Source: Ceratorhiza oryzae-sativae (Eukaryota > Basidiomycota > Agaricomycetes > Cantharellales > Ceratobasidiaceae). From it: 64,000 nucleotides of DNA. Location of the stretch: assembly GCA_030998015.1 (NCBI GenBank), contig JARWMV010000250.1, positions 124,001-188,000 of the forward strand. The letters run 5' to 3'. The notes below the pieces were generated by a model. That model searched no databases and was not told the DNA's origin. It worked only from the letters and a program-made list of their open reading frames with translations. Of the stretch, positions 21,880-33,654 are shown in pieces. The position numbers and the translations under genes were made by a program. Positions within the stretch are counted from its first letter, which is position 1, and each line of letters opens with the position of its first letter.

Positions 21880-23290
21880 GACCTGGGCTTGTGCAGACAG
21901 GAATGTTGCTCTATTGTTTGGAATTTGAAAATAGAATATTACATTTTCATTCATTTTCTGTGGGACCTCTGAGTGTGTACCTGGTACACATGCCTGTTAT
22001 CATGTGTGGTATTTGCAAATCAAATATTGCATTTTCATTCATTTTCTGTGTGACCTCTGAGTGCGTACCTGGTACGCACACTTATCCTCACGTGTGGTAT
22101 TTGCAAATCAAATATTGCATTTTCATTCATTTTTTGCATGACCTCTGAGTGCGTACCTGGTACGCATGCTCATCCTCATGTGTGGTATTTGCAAATCAAA
22201 TATTGTATTTTCATTCATTTTCTGTGTGACTTCTGAGTGCGTACCTGGTACGCATGCCTGTTATCATGTGTGGTATTTGCAAATCAAATATTGCATTTTC
22301 ATTCATTTTCTGTGTGACCTCTGAGTGTGTACCTGGTATGCACACTTATCCTCACGTGTGGTATTTGCAAATCAAATATTGCATTTTCATTCATTTTTTG
22401 CATGACCTCTGAGTGCGTACCTGGTACGCATGCTCATCCTCATGTGTGGCATTTGCAAATCAAATATTGTATTTTCATTCATTTTCTGTGTGACTTCTGA
22501 GTGCGTACCTGGTACGCATGCCTGTTATCATGTGTGGTATTTGCAAATTAAATATTGCATTTTCATTCATTTTCTGTGTGACCTCTGAGTGCATACCTGG
22601 TACGCACACTTATCCTCATGTGTGGTATTTGCAAATCAAATATTGCATTTTCATTCATTTTCTGTGTGATCTCTGAGTGCATACCTGGTACATATGCTTC
22701 TCCTCATGCATGGTATTTGCAACTCAAATATTGCACTTTAATTCATTTTTTGCATGACCTCTGAGTGCATACCTGGTATGCATGCTTGTCCTCATGTGTG
22801 GTATTTGCAAATCAAATATTGTATTTTCATTCATTTTCTGTGTGACCTTTGTGTGTGCACCTGGTATACATGCCTGTTATCATGTGTGGTATTTGCAAAT
22901 CAAATATTGCATTTTCATTCATTTTCTGTGTGACCTCTGAGTGCGTACCTGGTATGCATGCTCATCCTCATGTGTGGTATTTGCAAATCAAATATTGTAT
23001 TTTCATTCATTTTCTGTGTGACCTCTGAGTGCGTACCTGGTACACATGCCTGTTATCATGTGTGGTATTTGCAAATCAAATATTGCATTTTCATTCATTT
23101 TCTGTGTGATCTCTGAGTGCATACCTGGTACATATGCTTCTCTTCATGCATGGTACTATCAAATCAAATATTGCATTTACATTGATTTTCCTTGTCAGTT
23201 CCATATGCATACCTGGTATGCATGCTTTGCTTCATGCAAGATATTTGTAAACAGGATATTAAAATTTCAATGATTTTTCACAAGACCTCT
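21880..23290. repeat. 88-bp satellite, 16 units in exact phase
   Basis: The landmark GGTATTTGCAAATCAAAT or its variants starts at 21920, 22008, 22096, 22184 and so on to 23240, always 88 bp apart, with no length change across 16 units. Each unit contains a near-perfect palindrome GCGTACC-T-GGTACGC. Unit subtypes (ending TGTTATCATG, CTTATCCTCACG or CTCATCCTCATG) recur in the same order in the left half, giving a 264-bp higher-order period. Outer units are more diverged. Open frames here are by-products of the repeat. Confidence 0.95.
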
Positions 23291-23855
23291 GTGTGACTTC
23301 ATGTGGCTCCAATTACACACAGTATAATTCCACTTGTCTCAAGCTGTATTTGTAATTTCTTTCTTTTTTCCTGCACCCATGTGTGCATGCCAGGTTTGAA
23401 TGTTAGCTGTGTGATACCCAAAAATTCTGATACCTAATCCCCAACCTAGCTTTCCCTCTCAACCTAATCAGGATGGCATGACTTCTTTCTCATCCCTCAG
23501 GGATAGACTGCAGTCCACGCAGGAATCTAGGAAGACCCACACCGCCTGCCGCATCTTCAAGACCACCATCATCACTTCCAATATCAGACAAGGCATCAGG
23601 TGCCCAAGGAAGTGCATCATGCTCTCCGTTCAGGAGCAGGGCCTCCATCAAACTCCCAGGAAGCCTAGCCCCAACATCAGCAAGAAGACCTGGTGGTGGA
23701 GTGTATTTGCCCTGTGAGACAGCATCAAGATAACCTCCAAACGCCTCTCCCAAGACCTCCTGAAATGCCACATCAGGGTGTGGGCCAAAAATATCTTGCC
23801 ATGACCCCTCTCCAGGGTCTTCTCGTGTAGAGTCCCCAAGTGGTTCAGAAAGGGA
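23291..23855. other. Noncoding or 3'-end sequence below the protease gene
   Basis: Overlapping short frames on both strands at 23478-23770 share a Pro/Gly-rich composition. The minus one could be a last exon of the protease gene, since a frame continues from 23917, but I cannot choose a splice. Confidence 0.35.
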
Positions 23856-26125
23856 TCATTCATATTTTGGTGCAATCCATGGTTTATGCTCAGGCCGCTT
23901 CGCTTTGTAGAGGTCACGTGTTGGAACCTTCCAAGGGGGTGGCCTAAATTGTGTGTGCAGCAGGGTCACTGATGGAAGATTGTGTCCCATGCAAACCTGA
24001 TGTAATGCTCCATCCCTGCATTGTAGTAGGATATTCTGAACCCTCTGTTTGACAGTCTGAATTGATAATGGATGGTTGAGTGCCTCTTCCTGCCCATGAG
24101 CAATGGCGGACACTGCCTGGCAGACAAACCACCCACAGTCAGTGGACCCAGGAGCTTGTCTGAACTGAGGGATCCCCATGTAAGAGCCAGTGATTTGCCC
24201 ATTGATTTGTGGCACCAGACAGTGCAGGATTGATGTAAACATCTCAAGCTGAGATTCAATCTCATGTCTTGAGGGCTGAGATAGAGAGTCCAGGAGGTGG
24301 AGGTGTATGTTGTATATGCCAGTCACTGCCTGAGTCACTCTGCCAAAGGCCAAGTATGAATGGACCTGTAGGTGATTGATATACGGCAACAACACCAGAG
24401 CTGGCGGCTCCAGATCAAGCCACACAAGCTCTCTCAGAGAGAGCAGCTCAGGCCCACCAGTTGATGTCACTTTTGAGAGCCAGGTATCATTGTTCTGCAT
24501 GGTGGCCAGTAGTGCTCCAGAAGATGCTGCTGGAACCAAACATATTTTCCCTGTACCTCGGTTGGTTCTTGCTGTATTGCAGTGTGTGAGATATGCAGTC
24601 ACAAAGTCCATCACATGTTCTGCCATCAGAGGGTGTGTGTCAGCATCATGAAGTGGATTGTTTTCCACAAGTTCAGTCCAATTGCACTTCTGGCTCCAGT
24701 CATCCAGACAGTTATACAATACTTCCAAGGATGATTGTTTGGACCTACAACCAGATCACTTTCAGTACCAACCAATCACCTGATAAAACTTAAGCATACT
24801 TGTCCATGGAGGAGTCTGGGCCATGAACAGATTCCTGGTCTTCAGAACTGCTCTCAATAACAAGCACATCTGGATCACTTCACATGTGCCATGCATATAA
24901 GCTTCATCCATAAGTTGCAACACAGACACTGACAATTTACAAGGGGCAGGAGGCTGGGAAACTGGGGTTGGTTGTGGAATGATCCATCCCTACAATGTGT
25001 CTCAGCATGAAGGAAGAAAGAACACATGTAATCACAAAATATAAAGTGCACTCACTTGGGTCTTGGACAGTTCAGCTTGTGATTGATCATCAGAGCAACC
25101 CACAACATCAATCTCTTCATCTGTGTCCCCCAGTTGACTCTGGTCTCCAAAAAAGCCCCAGCTGGAGCAAAGGCTCTCTGCTTTGTCCCTGCTTTCATGT
25201 TTTACAGATCAAGGGACAAGACTGAGGGGGTCATTTGACTTACTCAAATCCCAAGGTCTCCATGCCCTGCTCTTCATCACTATTGGCTTGCATCCTGGGC
25301 AACAGACATATTATCACATTTAGAATAGAAAGGAACAAGTGAAGCAATGGTTAATGCAAAATGGATGGTGAGATACCCTGAGATCCACCTACACAGAAAC
25401 AGCTTCTGCTGAATCAGAGTCATCACTGATGACTACAAGCTCATGGAGGGGAACCCCAGGAACTGAATCAGCATTGCTGTCAAGCAAGGAATGTGCTGGG
25501 CTGCTAGGTGGTGAGGCCACTGGCACTGTGGGCTACTTGGCAGAGAGCTAGGGGAAGATCAAAGTCAACATGCCTGTCAAATAGTTTGAGACAACCCAAT
25601 GATCCAAGCAGCCTCACATGGCCCATGTGGCTACTGGAGATTACTTGCAACTTTGGGTTTGACTCAAGTGAGTAGCACAATTACCTGGACTCCATACCAG
25701 CACCCCTTGAAAACACCTGTTGTGTAGTACTCCATATCTGAGACACAGAGTGACTGGCCTGCAGCAATGATTGTGCAGGAGACCTGTCCACAATGTAAGG
25801 GAACAGTTACCACAGGGTTTGAAAATTACTATACTCTGCTGAGGATGCTACTTGCTGGAGAATACAGCAAGATTTGGATAGTGGTGTACTTGCATGTGAC
25901 ACTAGTCAGTCAAAAAAAATGAACTGATTTAAAGACTTACATGAGTTGATGAAAGATTTGTTTCTTGGAGGGAGGATCAACACTATCTTGCAGTGGGTGC
26001 TTGCTTGGTATGTTACAAGACTGACAGGGCTCAGGTGTCAGGCAATGAGATGAGGAAGGTGCATGTGCAGATGAGGTGCTCAATGTCAATCCAGGGTTTG
26101 GGGATGAGACAGGACTTGAGGCCAC
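23856..26125 (-). CDS. ULP1-like (C48) cysteine protease gene of the CpG-poor block
   Basis: A 290-codon minus-strand frame (24728-23856) ends in features of the Ulp1/SENP protease fold: NIHLHLLDSL supplies the catalytic His and a following Asp, then GSTDCGWFVCQA carries the Gln/Gly...Asp-Cys-Gly-x-Phe-Val-Cys core with the nucleophilic Cys. The frame is open upstream to an acceptor near 24748. An earlier exon (26125-25937, ATG then Ser/Pro-rich, ending at a GTAAGT donor) is a likely N-terminus, with other exons between them unresolved. Ulp1-like proteases cleave SUMO in cells, but in fungi and plants they are also carried by large DNA transposons. The CpG-poor setting and lack of host neighbours favour the latter. 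The frame is intact, so the gene may be recent. Confidence 0.65.
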
Positions 26126-26532
26126 AGCTGAAACTGGTGAGGCATCCCATAACCTAGGATGTTGTGAACAACAGGTTAGTAGGACATCTTCAAATGTTCA
26201 CATCAATGTGACAAAAGCTCACACATGTGAGATGTATGGCATTTGCCTAATAATCATCATGTCAGCCCTCAGTCTAGCAAGAACACATTGTACTAACTTG
26301 GACATGCAAAGAAAAACCTGCCTTCAGAGTGCAGGAGGTTTGTTGTGGTGATGGTTGAAAGGAGCAGCAATTAGATGCAACACGGGCTGAACAAAACCCT
26401 GACTATTCCTTTTTGGGATTTTCTCCCTCTTGGCTGTCCTTCAACATCTCAGATCTTTCCTGACCACCATCACTCCAGATTACACATCTTGCAACCAACC
26501 TGTACCTCCATTGAAGTTGTATTGAAAGGGAC
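26126..26532. promoter_or_regulatory. Shared intergenic region between divergent protease and ParB-like genes
   Basis: About 400 bp separate the presumed N-terminal exon of the minus-strand protease from the plus-strand ATG at 26533. Frames here (26076-26351, 26375-26692) lack domain content. It is the natural place for a divergent promoter, but no motif is certain. Confidence 0.35.
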
Positions 26533-28877
26533 ATGGATGACTCACTTGCCTTGGCTCATGCACAACACTTCCTGGGATTGTATAGGGTATCCCTCCAACA
26601 AATATCACGTCACCCACTTCAGCGTGAACTTGATTGGGGCTGGGTTGCTTCACTGCATAAACACTTCTTGGATGTGGGGATTGATAGAGTAGCATATCCA
26701 ATCAAGGTCCTACTTGAACAGCTAGAGGATGACAGCACCATTTGCCCACTTTACAAGACTGGGCAGCTTACAATACTCCCTGAAAGCATAAAGGTCTTGG
26801 TGTACCATGGTCAGCATCGTGTGGCAGCATGTCAGCTTCTTGAGAGGTCTGAGGAGCACTGGTGGATTGCTGAGGTATATGGACAAGGTGATCACTCACA
26901 TCTTGGTGCATTGTTCAGAGACTCACTGCATGTTATACAATAATAGGGTTTGCTGAACATTATCCTGCTGAGCTGATTGCATCCATGCACATGAGCAATG
27001 AGGAGGAGCACCGGCTTATCCCTTCTGATGCAAATCGGTTCTTGGCATTGCACAATCTGATGAAACTTGAGCAAGACAGGAGCATCAGCCTTGAAGTTTA
27101 TCAAATCAATCAATCTTGCATCCTCCGCTCTGTCCTGAATGAATCAACTCGCCGTGGCCTGGCCAACCTTGTCACATCTCATGAGCTGGCCGAATCGGTT
27201 GCACGAATCTTGCAGGACTGTAATATGCACAGGCTATTCAATGCAGGTTCATGGGGCAAAAAGCTAGTCAAAGGTTGTTTCTTCAAGGTAAGTCTGAGGG
27301 CCATGGTCTAAATCATGATGACAATGTGTGCATCTAGCTGGTAGCATGTCTAGTGGATGAAATGGCAGAACAGTGCCAGCTGCTGGTTGATGGACAGCCT
27401 GAGGTTCCCAGCAAAGCATTGGCTCTGCCAGCAACAGCCTGCACCTTTGGTTCCTTGGAGAAAGCAGTGAAGAAAAAGGACCATGCATGGAACAAGTTAC
27501 CTGGTGGTGCTCAGGCAGCTTTCGGCAGAGTGAAGTCACGCAATCCAAATTTTGTGACTTTCCTGAATCCATCTGGAAGTGATGGATGGACATTTCCAGA
27601 AACAGTGAGCCTGAGCCTCTGCATCATAGTGATGGAGCATGACTAGTACATTGGCCATATAGGTTCTTTTGCCTTCTGTCCTGACTTCAGATCTAGTAGT
27701 TGGGTCATTGAAGGATATGTATAGCATAATGCAACATGTGAGCACTTTGGGAAGGAACCAACATGTGGGCAAAGGCTGATAACCCCCTAGGTGATCAACA
27801 TTACAGCTGGTAGCAAGGCCTTGGAGAGGTACACCAGCAATGCTGCACATGTTGGAAATGATGACCATCCATTTGGCATCCTATGTTCTGTGCTCAGCGA
27901 CAAGTTTGATGGGAAGACTACAAATTTCCCACACAAGGTATTGTGGGTCTGAGTTCTGAATCATGAGAAAGATGGCTGAAGGTGACATGAGTAGATCATA
28001 TACTCCATTTGGCAGCACAGGAAGATTCTTTTGCAAGATCTCAAAACCTGTTCAGTCCCACTAGCTGTTGATGCCAGTTTGCAGCATTATAAAGAGCTTG
28101 TGAAGACCAGCTGCACATGGTGGGAGATTCTGTGCATGTTCAAAATCTCACCTTTCATTGGCCAGAATCTAAGAGTACCAAAGGTATTCAATGCCTTACC
28201 TGAGGCAAAAAAAGAGTCATTGCTCAAGGCACTGCAGCAAAAGCGGCAAAGGGATCAAGACAGTGGTCTGCAGGGAGAGGGTCTTGAGGAGGAGGAGGAG
28301 GAGGAGGAGGAGGAATTGGTCAACTGGCCAGTTCAACAAGGTCGCACACAGAGGCAATCCTCAAGTCTTGAGTATATTCCAGACTACAATGGTAAGACAA
28401 CAGAATTTGTATCTGTTTGAGATTTGCTAATTTGCTATGCCAGATGGTGTGATGGCCCCAGAGGAGACTCAACCCCCAAGACCAAAGCAGATTTGCTGTA
28501 AAGCAGATGGTGATGGTGAAGCAGAAGCTGCTCCTGAAGACTACAACAACCCTGCAAGTGAACCTGAGGTGACTGACAAGGATGGAGTTCCAGACCTGTC
28601 ACTGCAGGAGACACTGAAACATCAGCTGCAGAAGCTGTCAGATGATCTTGGATCTTGGTCACCCACACAAGCTGCATCCCTAAGTTCTGTGATTAAGGAA
28701 ATCCAGGACTTGCAAGGACATCCACATGCTGGGCGAGTTTTGGCCACTATTGATCAAAGAATCAAGGTCAGCTGGACCTTTTGTTTCTTGTTATTGATTT
28801 TGATGCTGATTTCTCATGTGAATAACTTCTTAGTGCTATTCACAGAGGGCAATGCATGCCCTGCATATGTCTACTGA
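26533..28877 (+). CDS. ParB-like-fold protein with acidic and Gln-rich C-terminus
   Basis: The first exon (26533-26892) starts at ATG and reads as a ParB/sulfiredoxin-like N-terminal domain: an ISRHPLQRELDW entry, a position-and-preference strand, and YHGQHRVAACQLL followed by WWIAEVYG, which matches the ParB box II pattern G-x-H-R-x2-A-x3-L and the following beta strand. An intron (GTGATC...AATAG) joins it to a helical exon from 26947. Later exons (27341-27600, about 27791-27940, 28018-28395, 28441-28770) follow, with a Glu-only run from GAG repeats at about 28285-28312. ParB-fold domains bind or cut DNA and can use CTP. In fungi the family is not well described. All exons seem open. CpG is almost absent. 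Confidence 0.6.
28285..28312 (+). repeat. GAG trinucleotide run coding poly-Glu
   Basis: About nine GAG/GAA codons inside the ParB-like gene give an acidic tract. Such runs vary in length by slippage without breaking the frame. Confidence 0.8.
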
Positions 28878-30949
28878 AGCAGAAGATGAGTGGCTGACTG
28901 AGTTGGGGCTTTAGAGGGTAGCCAGGTATGCCATTTGGCCTTGTTGGTTTGGGTTTTGCTCATTGGAGCAACAATGAATTAACATGAAGCAGAGCCCTGG
29001 ACAGACCAGCTGAAATGTCAACATGAATTGGGTGGCATCTTGTAGAATCCTATTGAATATATTTGATTTGTTGTCTTGTTGGAGATTACAAGTGTGTCAA
29101 TTATTATGTGCATTATGTTATGGCAACACAGATGCTTTATTCATCTCTTTGACTGTATGCATTCTCTTTTCATCTGTTATCTTGCTTCTCTTGCTTGTTT
29201 TTCATGCAATATCTCAGCTATGTATATGCCAACTGAGCTACTTGTATAAAGTCTTGGTTTCTCATGTTGTAGCTAGTCACTTGTTGAATAGATTCATATA
29301 CTTTTACATGTTTTATTTCATTGTGCTATGCTATGTTCAACATGTCTGATGTCAAATGAGGGTTTTATTAGGGTTTGAAACAATTTGTATCACTCATTTG
29401 CCTTGAAATGGCTGGTTTGAGAGTGAAACAGGGAGTGCACATTTAGGGGAATATATACAATTTAAGAGCAGGGAGTTTTCTCTATCTAATGATATGGACA
29501 TCATGACTTTGTGATGAGTTTCAGTATTGTTGCATTGATCTTGTGCAATGTATCTCCCTGCATGACCAAAAATGCTGGAAATTTTGTGGGGATTCCACAT
29601 TCCTGCATACAGGTGCAGGTGCTGGCACAAGAAGGCAGTTTTTGGGCAGGAATCCAGGTGGGTAACCTGCAGAACCTGGGCTTTAAGCACCACCATGCCT
29701 GTGCATTCCTGCAGTGTTGAACTGGGCAAGAAAGCAGTGAAAGTGCTGTGATCAGAACAATAGGTGTCTCCATAAGTGACCACAAATGAATATAAAGTGC
29801 ATAGAAAAATAGTATGAAATTCTTAAGGGGACTCACAGGGGCAAACAATTTTAGAAATAATCAGCCAAATGTGCAACCAATAGCTGGGCCTCAAAACTCA
29901 CCAGAAAGTGGACTTTTACCACTGTTATATGTGCAACAAGTCACTGAATTTGATGGTACTATTCACTAAGCATAATATGCAGTGTATCCTGTGTTACAGG
30001 GGGATTATCATAGTGCTTACCCTGAAAGTGCCACATACTCTAGTAAAACTGGCTGTTCATTCACTGCTCTGCTGAGTGCAGGGGATGTGAACCACCTAGC
30101 CAAACCTACATACTAATTTTAACATCAATAGAGCAAGATTTAAAGTGGTAATGAGCTTAAACTCACCCCTGAAAGCAAAAAATCAGCCTAAACCCCTGAT
30201 ACACACTGACTGGGTGACTTTCAAGTGTTGTGAGTGACTTAACTGTGCTCAGCACACTTAATTACCCAAGTATATATGTGTAGGATACTTTGATTTCACT
30301 TATTTCAATGATTTGAGGTGCTTGGACCTGGGGGGACAGAGACTATACTGCTTTTTACAAGCAGGACCTCCAGTTCAGGTGAATGTAGGACATTGGTGAG
30401 AAGTATATGAATGTACTTAGGGGTTCTCATGGTATCAGAACATGTTTGCATTATCAGAATCAGCCTATTCACAGCTTTTGTAGCTGGGGTGAGAGGTGCA
30501 CACCTGGGGGCAATATTTTCTGGAAAAGAATGTCTTGTGCTGGGAGCTCCAGATTTTCCCCAGTGGTATAAGAATCATATCTAGAAATCTCTGAAATTTA
30601 TGCTTTTTATGAGCTATTAAGTGAGCAGATATGGTGAGTCTCATTTCTGGTTCCCCCCCCCCTTTTGAGCATTCTAGCAAAATGCATGTTTGCTTGCAAA
30701 AGGCCATAGACTTGTTGAGAACAGATGTGTAATATATCATTTGAGAGCTGGGATTTTGCTCTTGCTTGTAATTATGGTATTAATTATACAATGAATAGAT
30801 GTGTATTTACGTGAGAAATTCCTGCTATTGTGAGAAATCCTGCAGAATGCAGGTGCAGGTGCAGGTGCAAGAAGGGCTGAAATGAACCAGAATCCAGCTG
30901 TGGGTGCAAGAATCCAGCAAAATTATTGCCTGACATCCTTGCATAAAAG
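28878..30949. other. CpG-poor noncoding DNA downstream of the ParB-like gene
   Basis: No supported exon. The 29023-29349 frame is a long run of hydrophobic codons in T-rich DNA, not a convincing protein. Short C-rich (30654-30662) and CAGGTG-repeat tracts occur. Confidence 0.55.
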
Positions 30950-31365
30950 GAATAAATGGACAGTTCCACTTGGACCCTGAGCATCCACAAAAATAACCAT
31001 TAATCAATTTTTCGAATGGCTGTGCATTGGGACAGTCCCACTTGGACCCTGAGCAGTGACAAAAAAACAATCATAATTCGATTATCCAGATGGCAGTGCA
31101 GCAGGACAGTCCCGCTTGGACCCTGAGCAGTGACAAAAAAAAACAATCAAAAGTCGATTATCCAGGTGGCAGTGCAGCGGGACAGTCCTGCTTGGACCCT
31201 GAGCAGTGACAAAAAACAATCATAATTCGATTATCCAGATGGCAGTGCAGCAGGACAGTCCTGCTTGGACCCTGAGCAGCAACAAAAAAACAATCGTAAT
31301 TCGATTATCCAGGTGGCAGTGCAGCGGGACAGTCCTGCTGGGACCCTGAGCAGCAAGGAAAATGC
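30950..31365. repeat. Minisatellite of ~73-bp units, six copies
   Basis: The phrase TGGACCCTGAGCA (last copy GGGACCCTGAGCA) recurs at about 30971, 31043, 31117, 31193, 31266 and 31339, spacing 72-76 bp, with length changes mostly in A-runs. Units share ATTATCCAGATGGCAGTGCAG. It lies in the CpG-poor block, with no coding role. Confidence 0.85.
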
Positions 31366-33654
31366 CTGAAATTCCATTATTTTGTCCACTGCTTCTATCT
31401 CAGCAACCAGGGCATTTGTTACTATGGGGCTCTCACTGGGGAAATCACCCAGCTTAGCACTCTCTGAAGAGCTTATTGTATCTATGGGTTAAAAATATTC
31501 ATTTTTGCCAAATTTTGTCACTGTAGAAGACAGTGTTGCCAACATTGATGATAACAGAATCACCTGAAACTTGGTGGACAGATAGAGTAGCCTGCTCTGA
31601 TCATGTCTCTGTTGTTTGTAGCTCCATAGCCACTCTGACAAGGGAGTAAATCCACTGGTTATGATTTGTTTCAGTAATTTTTGGTATATGAACCTAACCT
31701 CCTCACTCCACCTGACCTAACCTAACCAAAATTTTGGGTCTGTCAGCCCAACTGAAGGCCATGCAGTATAGCCATAGTCCTTGAAGTTAGAGTTGAGAGG
31801 CCCTTGCTCCACTGCATTTTTGGCACCTTGAACCCTTCTGTTGAGGAAAGTGAAGTAGGGGTCTTCAATAGTACAAACCAAACTTTTTGACTACATGTAG
31901 GTAAGAAGACTTATCACATATTCAAGCTATGAGTGATGGGATTTTCTAATACAACACTTCAGTATATGGCCTGGTACATGAGATGATATGTGAGGTGTTA
32001 CATGGACTAGGTAATGGAATGTACTAGGTAATGGAATGTACTAGTTGATATCTTCAGTACCTTCCTTTTAAATACCAGGTACTGCCCAATGGACACAAAT
32101 GGACCCATGATATTGATGTGTGCTAGAATTGACCACATACATGGGGCTCTGAATACTCATGATCCCTGATTTCTATGGAGTAAGTGGGTGGGCACCTACT
32201 GACATCATGGTTCCTCAAAACTTCAATCCAACACTAGACAGTTCTTGTGGAGCTGATTGCAATGCTGTTCTGGCTGTGGAGCCTTGGTGCCAACCATGAA
32301 TTTTTGTATTACACTTGGGCCCTTTTCAATATAGGCAACCCTAATTCTGCTCAATTTTTGAAAAGTTGGAGATTCCAGTGCCATAGAGGGGTTTGTCTAT
32401 TTGCTTTTCATTGCTAAAGATGGACACAAAATTTCAGGAGTGCTTTGGTGCTTTAGCTGTGCAGAGTGGACTTGAAATTTTGGGTGTGCTGTGGCCATCT
32501 GGATGTTGAAGGTGGATGGAAAATTCTGTGTCTGCACTGTGGTGATGTATCACTTGGTATTTCTGTTGTGCAGGAGCTGTCTGATGGGTAATTATTCCCA
32601 TTCATTCATGTAACAATATGTGTGTTTCTACTCTTCATATTGTTATTGACCCAATGCAACTGATGTGCACTGAAGCAGGCATAGTGTAGTCCAACAACTC
32701 AACCCTCTGTTCAGGCCAGATCACCCTAAGCCTATGACCAAGAGTAAGCAAAGGCCTAGTCTAAGTAATCATTCTTCCTCTGCAGTACACCTTGGCATTC
32801 CTGGACCTGTATTGTACCATTTTATTCTGTCTTGTACAATGGCACCAGCATTACTACCATGATGTGCATTTGTAGCAATGGATATTGCTCACACTGTTGT
32901 AGCATGAGTCACAGAGGATATGACTTGTAGAGGAGAGATAGGATGGGTCCATGGTGTCTCTAACATTAAAAGCACAAGCTTGTAAGATATCCACTTTTAT
33001 GCATTCAACCATATATACCTAGCTCTATGCCACTTGCCATTTGCATAACATGTCAGTGGCATTATAAAGTTGTCAGACCTCATATAAGGGTCAGCTGCCC
33101 AACCAATTGCAGTGCCACTAGTCTGTGTAAGTCCAACCATAAATCAGGTCATACAGTGTCACAGCAGACTTGTCCATGAGGGACCTTTGAGTGAGAACTG
33201 CTTGAGCACTTTGTTGTACTCCTGCTCCCAGTGGTTAGCATGGGACTTAGGCAACCTAAGTATGGTAGTTTGATTAAGATTGTTACTCCTGCTATCTTTT
33301 TGCTGTTGATGCCTTGCCAGCATGCTGGCAAGACATCTGTACTTTTTGATTATTAAGAGTGTGTTTGGTATCATGATTGTGACAGCAAGAGTTATGAGAA
33401 TGGAAAGTTTCCTGCAGGAAAATTGAATGAGAGAGGTATTTTCACACCTTGGACTTTGGATTTTCTGACCTATTTTATTTTTATTTTATTTTCAGAGCTA
33501 AGATCCCTGAATTTGAAATGAAATCAGGGTCCTTTTAGGGGAAACCAGGGTTCATTTAGGGGTTTTTTCATACCCAGCATGATAACCCAGCCTATTTACA
33601 GGTTTCCTGTTCCCTACCTGGCCCTACTCTGCCTTAATAACCACTAAACCAAAA
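31366..33654. other. CpG-poor noncoding DNA up to the FunK1 break
   Basis: About 2.3 kb with no recognisable gene. Only very short frames. Tracts of TTTTATTTTATTTT occur near 33475. The right end of the block is set by the sudden return of CpG and of coding sequence at about 33655. Confidence 0.55.

Noticed and set aside
21843..22148. 101-codon plus-strand frame in the satellite
   Set aside because: The unit length of 88 is not a multiple of three, and the frame exists only because of the repeat. No start or splice context.
23490..23771. CpG-poor frames near the protease end as a separate gene
   Set aside because: Both strands give similar low-information frames. It may be a last exon but has no independent support.
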